A DNA stretch of 64,000 bases, from NCBI GenBank assembly GCA_948146395.1, contig OX411552.1, positions 52,874,399 to 52,938,398 on the forward strand. Reading direction: 5' to 3'. How positions within the stretch are numbered: the first letter of the stretch is position 1; the number at the start of each line of letters is the position of its first letter. This stretch comes from Fragum whitleyi. Its lineage: Eukaryota; Mollusca; Bivalvia; Cardiida; Cardiidae. Under the pieces are notes generated by a model that was not told the origin of the DNA, did not search any database, and saw nothing but the letters and a program-made list of their open reading frames with translations. This document shows positions 22,402 through 33,179 of this stretch, one piece after another. The position numbers and the translations under genes are program-made.

Positions 22402-23185
22402 ATGGCATTGCATCACTGAGGTTAATTTGGAATAGGCAACAAAATGAGGGTCAATATGTGAAAGTTTAATGTAAATTTGTTCATGTACAAGGAGTTGTGA
22501 TAACAGAATTTATCATAACAGGCCCTTTTACTTGACATGGTATCATATCACCATGCAGCTGTAATACAAGTATGGTATACTAAAGGAACACTGAATTGAT
22601 AAAAGTAGGGAGTATTGTGTTAACAAAGAATAAAGAATAATTTTATATGGCTGCTTCTTTTCTATTAAAACAACATCTTTTGGTCAAATAGCCAAAATAT
22701 GTACTTTAGCCTGGTGATAAGAAGCATTCAATGAAAATTTCAAGAAAATCCATCCATCCATGAAGGATTCATATTTATGGGGCCCTTTTTCCATGACACA
22801 GAATATTGCCTTACAGCTTCACTGTGTGTATGGTTAAATCATGAGGAACATTTAAATGATCATCCAAGTTGTTTTAACTAGGATTTTGCACCTTGAATGC
22901 CCCATCTTCTGTGACACTGTATCAATATGTCAATTATAAAGGAATCAGGGAAAGGTCCATCTTAGTAACATTCCTGACAAAAATCATTCATATCAATAAA
23001 AGTAATAAAAGGACCATTTTAGATGACTCCATAAGCCCCAAGTTATCAGCCTGGTTAGAATTTAATCAAAAATTCTAAAAGATGAGTTCCGAAGAATCAT
23101 TTCTGTGAATTCAAACTAGTAGTTTCAGAATTTTTTTAATAATTAATCATACTGGACAATTTATTCAGTAACTTTAGAGTATGTA

Positions 23186-23475
23186 GTGCCAAGCCTGGCT
23201 TGCTGAACAGCAAAACATTGATTTTGAAGATTGTGAGTTCGAAACCCCAGTTTGCCAAACTTCATCTGACATTTGAAAAATGTGGCACAAGTCATTTGTC
23301 TCCCATCAATTGTTGTATGATAAGAAGTACACCTTAGAGAGATAAGCAGCTGGTGGCTTGGATGAAACATTGTAGTTGTGAGAAATGCCAGGAAAGCATA
23401 GGTAGGTGCACCAGCCACTGGAATATTACTGCAATTATATTGAAAGTGGCATTTAACCCCTTACAAACAAATAAA
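23186..23475 (+). repeat. tRNA-derived SINE, diverged copy
   Basis: B-box-like 'gagttcgaaacccc' near 23230, then body blocks 'agcagctggtggcttgg', 'gtgagaaatgccaggaaagc' and 'taggtaggtgcaccagcc', ending 'gaaagtggcatttaacccc'. The body is the same as at 31466-31738. Confidence 0.65.
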
Positions 23476-24315
23476 GATCCAATTCACAAGTCATTCATAA
23501 TGACATAATGTATAATCATTACATACACCAAAGTTCAGTTCTGTGAAGTTTTATAGAATTTCCACCAGTAGTATCACAAAAAAAATCTTTTATATTTAAC
23601 TACATGGACCAATTTTTGGTGACTCCACAGCTCATACAGCCCATAGAGATTTTAAAGGAGAAATATGAATATTAGGTGCACAGCATAATTCCTATAAAGT
23701 TTAGTTGAATTTTGAGAAGATTTTTATCATAAAATCTTATGGGACCAATTTTAGGTGACACCACAGCCCGTTACCCCCATTTGAAAGTTTCAATGTAAAA
23801 CAAGACTTTAATGAGATACAAAATAGACTAGATTTTTCGAAAATGTTTTAATGATATTTTTCCCAAACTGTTTTAACCCTTGTCATGCTGAACCAGAATA
23901 TTCCTGCTTTAGCAGGAGGTTTAGATAAAGATCAGTCTGCACATATGTGCTGTCTGATCTTACTTTTAGTGTACACCATCTGTTGTCTTCTTTCATGGCA
24001 GAGTTATTTGTGGATATTCAAAAAGAAAGAATGCCCTACACTCTTGACACAAATTAATGAAATGGCATAGCAAAAATAGATGTTGGATGATGTTTAAAGA
24101 TGTGTTTTAAAATAGAAATTGTCATAGGTGATCATTTATTACCCTGGGAAATCCAAAGATTTATCTGCCATGAATGTATAATCTTATACAGTCCTTCATT
24201 AAATAACTCAAAATTTCTTGTAGTGCTTTATGGTTCTCAAGATTGTGAATGCTTGTACCTTGCTCACAAGTATAAATGTTAGAATTGTCACACACAGGCT
24301 AATATAAAAACATAC

Positions 24316-24441
24316 CTGTACAGGAATTGACTCCATCCCCTGTATATCCAGTATTACAGGAACAGCTAAATGACCCTTCAGTGTTTGAACACAATGCCTG
24401 ACTATGACAATTGTCTGTTCCCAAGGCACATTCATCTTCAT
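24316..24441 (-). CDS. Calcium-binding EGF-like exon, copy 3
   Basis: Exon of 126 nt, phase 1-1, acceptor TTTACAG, donor GTATGT. Same domain as 425-550 and 14105-14230, starting [20 protein letters not shown] replaces ALCTNTEG, and it shares GVNSC with copy 2. Only about four base changes separate the three exons while their introns differ much more. On the transcript it follows the CCP exon at 28563-28742. Confidence 0.85.
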
Positions 24442-24500
24442 CTGTAAATTAGAAAAATTACATTGTCTATCAATATAGTCGTAGAAGCAATAATGTAGAA

Positions 24501-24902
24501 ACAAGAGCACCGCAAGCTGGTGCCAACGCTCGGCAGTTTATTATTTCTTTAGCAACTGCAAATGACCCAGAACTTGGTACCTTTAGAAATGTGTTGTCCT
24601 AAGCAATGATCATGTGAAATATGAAGGCTCTATGACTTACCATTCAAAAGTTATGACTCAGGTAAAATTTTTCTTCAATAAATTTGACCTTGAAATATGA
24701 CCTTGACTGATGACCTTGAACTTGGTTCCTACAGAAAGGTCTTGTCCCAAGCAATGATCATGTGAAATATGAAGGGTCTATGATTAACCATTGAAAAGTT
24801 ATGACCAAGGTTTAAGTTTGTCAAGCCCATGCCCACACCACCGCCAACGACACCAAGGTGATCATAATACCTTGGGTTTTCTTCAAAAATAGCCGAGCTA
24901 TT
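24501..24902 (+). mobile_element. Hairpin-ended element (GCACCGC/GCTCGGC type) with empty site in copy A
   Basis: Starts ACAAGAGCACC with a GCACC...GGTGC hairpin and box CGCTCGGC; ends ATAGCCGAGCTATT, the arm GCCGAGC complementing the box GCTCGGC. The core has 'gaccttgaacttggt' and 'cttgtcccaagcaatgatca' blocks. Copy A at about 601-620 (gtaggaaaaatgctcc) is the uninterrupted site, against gtagaa [element] aaggctcc here. No target duplication is visible. Confidence 0.85.
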
Positions 24903-24919
24903 AAGGCTCCAATTAAAAA

Positions 24920-25440
24920 AAAAATTATGAGTTCAAGGGGAGATGATTCAGCAAGTTATTTTAGTAGGGTTCTAAAAACTTAGGAAAGCACAAGTTTACA
25001 TTAACAGCTACATTGTTTATAAATTTCACTTCAGTAAATGTACTTGTTCAAGATAAATCCTCTAAATAATAAAAATAAGATATGTGAAAATGACATATTT
25101 AAGGGGAGATATTAATAGATCATTGTAGGCTCTTCAAAATTGCTTGTGCACAACTTCAAATGCAGATACACATAATGTATAAATTTCAAGTACACGCATG
25201 CAATAGTGTAGGAGAAATGCTCTGAAAAACAATAATTTAGTGAAATTTGCATTATCAAGGGGAGATAATTCATCAAATATTGAGAGTAGGGGCTCCAAAA
25301 TTGTAGGGGCACAACTTCATAAGCAGATACACATTATGTATAAATTTCAAAGCGGTAGCTATAATAGTCTCTGGGGAGATGAGGACAGAAAATTATGTTC
25401 AAGACAGACAGATGGACAACTTGATTCCAGTATCAGATCA
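24920..25440. repeat. Minisatellite-core interspersed repeat, copy B
   Basis: Counterpart of 571-1255, with the same 'caaggggagataat' and 'gcagatacacattatgtataaatttc' blocks and a terminal 'agacagacagatggac' run near 25402. It predates the duplication. Confidence 0.6.
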
Positions 25441-25528
25441 GACATTAATACATAATAAATCTGACACAGTTTTTCCAAGGAATTATTCCTGTTGAATTGG
25501 TTGAATTCTCCACAACATTTCAAAGATA

Positions 25529-25819
25529 ACAAGATGTGTTTGTGAAACACGAATGCCCCCGGAACAGCATTTTTTTTTAAGTTTGACCTTGACAGATGAC
25601 CTTGACCTTGTCACATGACCTTGACTTTGGTACCAGCAGATGCGGATCATTGAGATCTATCATCATGCCAAATATGAGCCTTGTATGTCAAATACTTTTG
25701 GAGAAAAGGCAAAGGTAAAGTTTGGTTAAGTTTTCGGACAGACGGACAGACAGACAGACGGACAGACAGACGGACATGAGTAAAACAATATGCCCCCGAT
25801 CTCTCGATACGGGGGCATT
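25529..25819 (+). mobile_element. Hairpin-ended element (ATGCCCCCG box) with exact empty site in copy A
   Basis: Starts ACAAGATG, hairpin GTGTTTGTGAAACAC, box AATGCCCCCG; core of 'tgaccttgac' repeats; GGACAGACGGACAGAC run (25736-25775); terminal stem-loop TGCCCCCG...CGGGGGCATT. The 291-bp element splits GATA|AAAATC; copy A at 1464-1473 reads GATAAAAATC without it. Termini are therefore known to the base apart from the A ambiguity, with no target duplication. Confidence 0.9.
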
Positions 25820-26048
25820 AAAATCTTGTGGTATTTCAATCTATAGCTTCATTTTGTGTTTATGAAAGAACACTTAAATCTTCCATATACGGTTTTACTA
25901 TTATCTATCAAATCATTCACCTGAGATGAAAGCCTTTAACCAATTAAAAGTAGGCCTTTGATCAAGCTTAAACAGAGTATTAAGAGACACAGGTTAAGCA
26001 AGTCTGAGAATCTCAAATAAGTAGGACCCTCAATACTATCTTTAATAA

Positions 26049-26385
26049 AAATATAATAATAATCTTTATTTATAGTCGGGGGTTTGTACGAGGTACAGTT
26101 AACAATTAACATAAGCTATGTATAGCTTTTAACCGACTTTTACACATTCTAGATGTTATCAATTTTGCATGAGTAATTTGAGAGGCAGTGGAATCCTTCT
26201 TTTTTGTGTGTGTGTGTGGAAGGGTTTTCATCCACTGCTACCCATTTACAGCTGGGTGGACTGAGGCAGTGACTATTAAGTTTCTTGCCCACGAAAACAC
26301 CTCGCTGTCACCAGGACTCGAACCCCTGACCTTCGGATCAGAAGACCGACGCTCTAACCACTGAGCTATTGAGGCAGTCTGATGT
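26049..26385 (-). repeat. tRNA-derived SINE in an intron, absent from copy A
   Basis: Read on the minus strand it starts with a tRNA-like head: 'caatagctcagtggttagag' (A box) and 'aggggttcgagtcctgg' (B box); it ends toward 26049 in a 'tttattattatattttta' tail. Copy A has the intact sequence actatctgataagagtc near 1690, showing the insertion point. Flanking TCT may be a short target duplication. The head is not a functional tRNA gene call. Confidence 0.75.
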
Positions 26386-26719
26386 AAGTCACAAAGATCT
26401 TCTGGGCATAAGCTTCAGAAAAGAATTGAAGAATGTTTAAAACACACAAGACAATCATTCTGACCAATTTTCAGGCCGTTACCACTGAATTATCTACAAG
26501 GCTCCAGTACTTGTTAGAATTGCCTATTTTTTTGGCCTCAGTTGACCAAAGTTTGAGTCTTGTTTTGAAATTTAGTCCTTTCAGAGGAATATTTTTATTA
26601 TGATAAGGGTTCAACCCTTTTTTATCACCAAACAATTTTTGCAAAGTTTCAAGGAAATTTGGCTAAAATTGTAGCCCCAAGAATATAAATACTTTATTAG
26701 AGAACATAAATACTTAAAT

Positions 26720-27075
26720 ACTCGACACTGGTTAGCATTTGTCATCCATTTGACGTTGGCCCAATAAGATCTGCAGTCGGTACCTGAATTCAAATCTCCT
26801 GAAGTTCATTGTCATGGGTTTGATTCCCAGGCAGGCACTCTAAAAACTAATTTTTCTGATGAGAAATTAATCCAATTCCCTATGTGACAGTTCTAATTAC
26901 TTGAAGCAAGTTAAAGAATCAAGTAGGATTTCAGCATCAGTTTTGTGATGTATCCTTGCAATATCCCCCGTAACAACTAACCCTCCCCCTGGGGTGTCAC
27001 TAATACAGGCATATGCTATGGTAGGAACAATAAATAAATAGAAATGCATCCATACTGGAGCCATTCAATGATAAT
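26720..27075 (+). repeat. Old tRNA-derived SINE-like repeat, copy B
   Basis: Counterpart of 2020-2365: B-box-like 'gggtttgattcccaggc' (about 26816), 'tctgatgagaaattaatcc', 'aactaaccctccccctgggg' and 'aataaataaatag' tail. The B-box is better preserved here than in copy A. Confidence 0.5.
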
Positions 27076-27775
27076 AAAAACTCTTAATGAGTATTTTATG
27101 CTGAGATAAGCTAAAAATCTTTGGATTCTTATTTGTATTTTTTTAAACACTAAAAATACAGGGGGAAACTTTGAAATTGCTTGTCACCGTCACCCTTTTT
27201 CCATCATGTATTCAAAGGTATTTTTTTTTTTAGGGTGCCAAAAGTGTATATTGTATGCAAATGGGTTAACCTAGGCTTAAGAATTGCAGCAGACAGACAT
27301 GGATCAGTCTAGTCATACACCATTTTGAAATGTAAAGTCTTGCAAGATCTTAGAAACTAAATATTAAGTACAGGCCACTAAATTAGCAAATATGAAAAAT
27401 ATTACAGTAAATTCAGTCAGATTCCTTGTATTCTTAATTAAAAAATTAAAAGTGTCAGAATTGAATTATGATATGTTGCAAAGTAAATATTTGCCCCACT
27501 AGGGCTCAATTGTCCAAGTTTTGGAAATATTTTTTAGTTCAATTGTGACTTACTTTTGTGACTAAAAACAATAGGGAGTTCCCTTGGGTCATGGGCAACA
27601 ATTGTATAAAGTTTCATAATTTCTAGTATTTTTAATCTTGAATTAAAGTCCAAAATCTAAAAAAAGTTTAATGACAGACAGATAGATTGATGAACTCAGA
27701 CAGACAGACATGGTAAAAGGCATAGGAAATATTTTGAAATGTTGTCTAACACAATGTTAAATATTGCACTTTCAA

Positions 27776-28144
27776 ATTTTGAGAAGTTTACCATGATACT
27801 ATTATGTGTTACAATAAAATTGTTCAGCCCCTGAATAAATCCCAACCATTATAATGTACTCTGGACACAACATGTAAACCTTCCCATGCTATTCATGGTA
27901 TATTCCTCCAGTACACAAAGCTTTAGCCTTACACAGCCTTCATTACTTGACAGTTTATATCATCCGCTAACCAGTCACATTTTTGAGAAGTTTACCATGT
28001 TACTATTATGTGTTACAGTCCAATTGATCAGCCCCTGACCACATCCCAACCATTATAATGTACTCTGGACACAACATGTTAACCTTCCCATGCTATTCAT
28101 GGTATATTCCTCCAGTACACAAAGCTTTAGCCTTACACAGCCTG
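27776..28144. repeat. Tandem duplication of an intron segment private to copy B
   Basis: The segment beginning 'ttgagaagtttaccatg' and ending 'tttagccttacacagcct' occurs at 27776-27938 and again at 27984-28144, but only once in copy A (2855-3013). Each contains a 'cagcccctgaccacatccca' stretch resembling the 3' end of the CCP exon, so it may be a very decayed exon fragment. Confidence 0.65.
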
Positions 28145-28447
28145 ATTTCTACTTCAAAACCTGACAGTTTATATCATCCCCTGACCAGTCACAAAAAGTT
28201 GACTCAGAAGGCTCCCTCAGTTCACCAAGCAATGTAAACCTTTCTATGTAGTAAAGTTTGCTGGTTACCTCAACTAATGCCCTATTATTTGACATATTTT
28301 AGACTCATTCAGATATCAAAATTAACCTAAAAAAAATCTATGTTTACTGCAGGTTGTTTCCTCCCCTGATAATTCTTCGCCATGTTCACTCTTGACTCAT
28401 TTAGGAAACCAAGTAAACACACAAATTTACCACAACAATTCACCATA

Positions 28448-28503
28448 TTACCGCAGGTTGGTTCATCCCCTGACCACGTCCCACCATGTCCCACCATGTT
28501 GAC
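28448..28503 (-). pseudogene. Fragment of the CCP exon 3' end, copy B
   Basis: On the minus strand this reads the last part of the CCP domain (GGTWSGDEPTC), with an internal 9-10-bp repeat of 'gtcccaccat'. There is no acceptor or 5' half. A more decayed version lies at 28349-28396. It is the counterpart of 3161-3217 in copy A. Confidence 0.65.
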
Positions 28504-28562
28504 ATCTCTTTACAATTTCAGGTAACCAAGTAAACACAAACAAATTTACCACAAAAATTTAC

Positions 28563-28742
28563 CGTATATACTACAGGTTGGTTCATCCCCTGACCATGCT
28601 CCACCATGTTGACACACTCTAGATGCATCCCCAGCACTCATAAAAAAGCCAGTATAGCATACATATGTTGCTTCCTGATTGTAGGTTGTTCCATCAGGGG
28701 TTGATACATAACCATTAGTTATATTGGTCAGCGGTCCACAAT
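28563..28742 (-). CDS. Sushi/CCP domain exon, copy B
   Basis: Exon of 180 nt (60 codons), phase 1-1, acceptor CCAG, donor GTAAAT. It encodes DCGPLTNITNGYV, then YVC, RVC, the tryptophan of GAWSG and the final PTC. It is one codon longer than copy A (STPDG for SMDG) and has C-Y-T-G-F-F in place of C-D-T-G-Y-F. The four CCP cysteines are all present and the frame is open, so this copy may still be functional. Neighbours: the CCP exon at 29600-29776 upstream and the EGF exon at 24316-24441 downstream on the transcript. Confidence 0.86.
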
Positions 28743-28806
28743 CTGGAAGATTTTATTTTTCTTTAATAACTTGTTGACAGTCACTAATACTTATTCAATT
28801 TCTATT

Positions 28807-29105
28807 AAAAAAATCCTAATTCCTATTTATGCTCCTTGTACCTAATTTAAGACATATCGCCGATTAAAAAAATCCTAATTCCTATTTATGCTCCTTGTAC
28901 CTAATTTAAGACATATCGCCGATTAAAAAAATCCTAATTCCTATTTATGCTCCTTGTACCTAATTTAAGACATATCGCCGATTAAAAAAAATCCTAATTC
29001 CTATTTATGCTCCTTGTACCTAATTTAAGACATATCGCAGATTAAAAAAATCCTAATTCCTATTATGCTTTGAACCTAATTTAAGACGTATCACAGCAGA
29101 TTAAG
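28807..29105. repeat. 59-bp minisatellite, five units
   Basis: Units starting at 'tcctaattcctattta' occur at 28814, 28873, 28932, 28992 and 29051, a spacing of 59, 59, 60 and 59. The first four are almost identical; the fifth is diverged and runs into 'cacagcagatta'. The matching intron of copy A has only a single related stretch near 3500-3540, so the expansion followed the duplication. Confidence 0.92.
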
Positions 29106-29599
29106 ATAAACTACTAGTAGTAACACTACATCTTCTCCAAGTCCTCTACTTCTCATCTCACTTAGATTTACACTTATCTACTCATTACAGGGAGATAAAT
29201 AAATATTGAGAGGAACATTTTCTGTGATCAGGGAAGGCAAGGTTTTTCTTACATTTGACCTGGTGACCTAGTTGATGGTCAACTAGGAGAAAATCAGAGG
29301 CCAATTTTTTGCTGAATCAAGCATAAAATAAATCAGATTTATTGTCTTGATAAAATGTTGAACAAAATTCAAATAGGGTCAAAAACTTGGGTCAAATCTA
29401 AGAAAAACCTTGAAACTATAGATTTTGTATGTTTTAATCATTGAACCTGAAAATTTGTCAGATAGATGGTTTTAATGAATTAGTAGGCAAGTTGTAAATT
29501 GCATCAATCCTGTTGCAAAAAAATCTGTTGATGAAACTTTGGCTTTTTTTCTATCAAGCATGTTTCACAGTGAAACACAAAACAAGATAAAGATCCTAC

Positions 29600-29776
29600 C
29601 ATAAAGTATACACACAACATCATTTCCAGTCCATGTTCCATCTGCCTGACAAAACCGAATCCGGCTCCCTGTCAGTTTATACCCTGTTTCACATGTAAAA
29701 GAAGCTGCACAGTTATATGTAGTTCCTTGTGGTGTGTTCACAAAACCGTTATCTGGCCTACTCAAACTACCACAAT
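29600..29776 (-). CDS. Sushi/CCP domain exon, copy B
   Basis: Exon of 177 nt, phase 1-1, acceptor TTCACAG, donor GTAGGA. It encodes DCGSLSRPDNGFVNTPQG, SFTC, RFC, the tryptophan of GTWTG and the final VVC. It is nearly identical to 4541-4717; most differences are silent. Conservation of this exon between copies, against diverged introns, points to recent duplication with selection or to gene conversion. Confidence 0.88.
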
Positions 29777-30089
29777 CTGTGAAAAGATAAAAACGCCATT
29801 TTTTGTTTCTGTGAAAGATTACATTACATTTCAATATATTTAATCTCCAGGCGAAATCATTTTTTATATCACTAGCGGTGATTTTCCTTTCCACTAATGG
29901 AACTACTTTTTTCAGTAACCTTTGCTCCTTGTCAGACTACTGAGATAGTGCATGGAAGCCCAATCAATGATTCAGATTTAAAAGGGGTGGGGGGGAGGGG
30001 TCCTCATTATCATGCAAATTTGAATCACATCTTCTCTTAATCACATTTGGGCATTTAAAAAATGAATTTGAAAATCAACTACTAAACAG

Positions 30090-30340
30090 AAAGGACCATG
30101 TCAGGCACAACCATCCCTCACCTCAAAAACTTGATAGTATACTGAAGCCAGCTATATTAATGACAGTGACTCAAAAATAAAGCTCCCAATTGTTATGGTT
30201 CTTGGGCATTGCACAGCTCCTGTATAAAACTTTATGTTCATAGCTTTTATACTTTCAGAGAAATGCTAAAAAAATCTAAACCCCTAAAATAACAAAGGAC
30301 AGAAACTCCAATATTATGCAAGCAAGAGCTGACTGTTTCT
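30090..30340 (+). repeat. Degraded copy of the 156-bp-core element
   Basis: Contains 'ggaccatgtcaggcac', 'acttgatagtatactgaag', 'aataacaaaggacagaaactcc' and 'attatgcaagcaagagctg', all recognisable from the unit and 5' end of the family at 8555. No clear ends. Confidence 0.5.
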
Positions 30341-31099
30341 TATAGTTGTTCAGGGGTTTTTTTGAAGACAGGAAACGAAAGACAACTGGTAGTCAATGCA
30401 ACATGCACTCATTCCAGGCAGTGTCTTAGCAATTTTCAAAAGCACATCTTAGGGGATTGAGTGATCACAGACACCAATATTCTTCATAAATTTTCATCAT
30501 TCTTCACAGCATAAATTTGCCATCTAGATCAACAGTCCGTTTATAAACTTTCCTGTTCATATTGATGGTAAAGCTCATATGTCTTCAGATACAGTGTGAG
30601 ATTTTCTGAAACAATTTTTGTTCCTTTTCATAAGACTGTCAAAAAATGGATTTTTTTTTTCATAAAGAATATTAATAGTGATGTTTTGAAATAATCATTT
30701 ATTTGTTTAGATTTCTTATAAGAAAAAGTCACTTGTTTTAGTGATCACTACTTTTATGTCTAAATTGCAATTTTATGCTGGGGGACTCAGAATACTATAT
30801 TGTGTATAAGTTCATCTATATCTTTCTTTATTTGAACTCGAGCTTGACAGAGAATGAGACTTCATACCCCCCAAAAGGGCAGTGTAATGGGATAATGACC
30901 CTGGAGGTTTTTAACAATCTTGATTCTTCAAAAAGAGGAAGACTATTAAGCAGAAATTGATATTAGCAATGCATGATCAATATATCCTATAGGAATACCA
31001 GTATGAAAGTAAATCAAAAACAATGAATTCAAGGTATACAAAGGGTTAAATGCCCGACACATAGTGTCAATTGTGTCAATTGAGGATGAGAAGAGGGAT

Positions 31100-32330
31100 A
31101 ATTTTCATGTGTTTGGGAATAAAATATGATGTTAGGAACATTACTAGTAAGTTGCTAACAGGAAACAAGCTACTTTAGTAAATGGGAGATAAATCTTCAA
31201 CCAACAAAATTTAACAAAACTTTGAATGAAATTTCAACTTGTGATTTGTCCAAAGCTGCATCATTATCTAGGCAAAATTGAAGAGGAGTTTGGGACAAAA
31301 ATGTGAACAGAGAAATTGTTTTCCAAACTAAAGGGGAAATAGTTCATGAAACAGAAAGATGCTGAGACTTCAAAATTGTCTTTCAAAACTTCATTATGAA
31401 ATCAATTTTTGTGTTTACTTTTTAGGTAATTAAGTAAATTTAAGGGAGAAGTCTGAGACACAAAACAGCCGCCGTCATAGCGCAGTTGGTAGCGCGTCGG
31501 ACTGTCAATCCAGAGGTCACGGGTTCGATCCCCGACGACGGCACGCATTCTTTCCGACTATTTGTCTCTCACCAATGGGTTGATAATCGTAGACCTATGT
31601 GAGATAGCAGCTGGAGGCTAGGAAAGGATGTGGTGGTTGGTGAGAGAAATACCAGGAAACCATTGTTAGGTGCTCCAGCCGCCGCGATATAACTGAAAAA
31701 ATGTTGAAAGCGGCGTAAAACTCCATTCAATCAATCAACTGAGACACAAAATAATTTGTTTATGTGTATAAAGAGTAAATAATGAGATAACTGTTGAACC
31801 AGTTGAATTTGAGTCTTCTTATTTGTCTTGAAAAACTGCACTATAAATAAACTGTGTAAATATTCATAAGTCTTGAATCAAATCTGAACTAGGAGTTTGC
31901 AACACTAAATTGGTATTAAAATTTGCTCTTTTTTGTAAAGAGAGTAAATGATGTCTTAGTTCAGAGGGAGATAATTTTTGAATAGAGTGAGTTACAACAA
32001 ACTTGTACCTTTCAAAACATGTGACCAATTTTTATATAAAATTCCATTATTATCAAAGCAAGAAGGAAGAGTTTGCAACACATACTTTACAGTACAATAA
32101 GCTGTACATGTGTACAAAGACTAAATAGCTGAGACATCAAAGTAGCATCTTGCATTCAACTTCAACTAGTGATCAAAGTTTGTAAAAAGTTTCATTACTG
32201 TGGAAGCAAAACTGATGGATGAGTTCTTGCCATAATATTGGCAGTATTTTGTACAAAGACAGATAGACACAAAAACTCACATACAGACAGGCAGATCAGT
32301 GGTATAAGATGGGATATTTCAGGTCTAAAA
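31100..32330. repeat. Diverged minisatellite-core repeat split by a SINE
   Basis: Weak units resemble the 571-1255 repeat ('aaaggggaaatagttcatgaa', 'gacttcaaaattgtc') and end with a 'cagatagacac...acagacaggcagatc' run near 32258-32300. The SINE at 31466-31738 interrupts it. Confidence 0.4.
31466..31738 (+). mobile_element. tRNA-derived SINE with perfect 13-bp target duplication
   Basis: Flanked by CTGAGACACAAAA at 31453-31465 and at 31739-31751. The 5' head (31468-31545) looks like tRNA-Asp: D arm GCGCAGTTGGTAGCGC, anticodon loop CTGTCAA with GTC, B box GGGTTCGATCC. Mismatches in the acceptor, anticodon and T stems, and the absence of a break before the body, argue for a SINE head and not a tRNA gene. 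The body includes 'gagagaaataccaggaaacc' and 'taggtgctccagccgccgc', and the tail is CAATCAATCAA. The same body is at 23186, 46158 and 53776. Confidence 0.9.
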
Positions 32331-33044
32331 TCCTTATTTCTCATCTGACCCTATGATGTGGGTAGGGGAAAACCGGGTAAACCTTTCTTCAGGCTTGATT
32401 CTGAAGCTAATGGTGGAAACCTGGACACCAGCCGTATTCTCATCACTCGAGCGGTCATTTAACTTGCATTTTATCCAAAAGATGTGAAGCAAATGATGGC
32501 CAAGACATTATGATAACAAGAAATTTGAGAGTACTGTGAAACGGGTAAATTTGGATGGGGTTGGAAAAATTCGGGCATGTTTATCGTCAAAGGGTGAAAT
32601 TCAGACAATTAAGAAATATCAATAATTAGGAGAATAAAGACACAGATTTTGTTTTACTTATTTTATTAATAATCTGGCAGGGGTGGCTTAGCTTTGAAGT
32701 AATTTGGTGAATTTACTTTTCTATATTTTAGATTCTTTCTAAACAAAGCTGGTAATTACCACGTGTAAATAATAAATGTATCCTTTAACCAAAAAGGGTT
32801 AGTTAACATTCTAAGCAAAAGAGAACACAGCTCATAATGGAGTTACCAAACCTTGTAACGCCAGCATGTCCAAGCTGAATTTACGAGAGTTGGTTTCCAA
32901 CCAACAATTTAAGTTTTAAGTCTTTACAGTATTGTCAACTATCAATAAAAGTGGGTTAATGTGATGAAGCTTGATTTACCTTAATCTTAATTAACCCATT
33001 ACTCTGGCTTCCCCCAGCCAGAGCAAACATACTAATACACATAC

Positions 33045-33179
33045 CTACTGGTATACAAGAACCATCTCCAGGATCATAATATCCTGTAGAACAAGCACCA
33101 TACAGTCCTGCTATATTCTGTATTAAAAATACCACTATATACATCAGATCTTGTTGAATAGCCATCATACAGCATTTAC
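33045..33179 (-). pseudogene. EB/EGF-like exon, copy B: half read in a shifted frame
   Basis: Counterpart of 5570-5701 with intact acceptor (TTTTAG) and donor (GTATGT). Compared with copy A it has two extra bases near its 5' end and one near its middle, so the total is 135 nt and phase 1-1 is kept. Between the indels the reading frame is shifted: the cysteine-rich half becomes a hydrophobic stretch including MYIVVFLIQNIAG, while the second half (ACSTGYYDPGDGSC) is in the normal frame. Several TGT codons of copy A are also TAT here. The module cannot fold as in copy A. It is either a dead exon or one still spliced with a new segment. Confidence 0.65.

Noticed and set aside
31468..31545. tRNA-Asp(GTC) gene
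   Set aside because: Three stem mismatches, continues into a SINE body, and the whole unit has a 13-bp target duplication.
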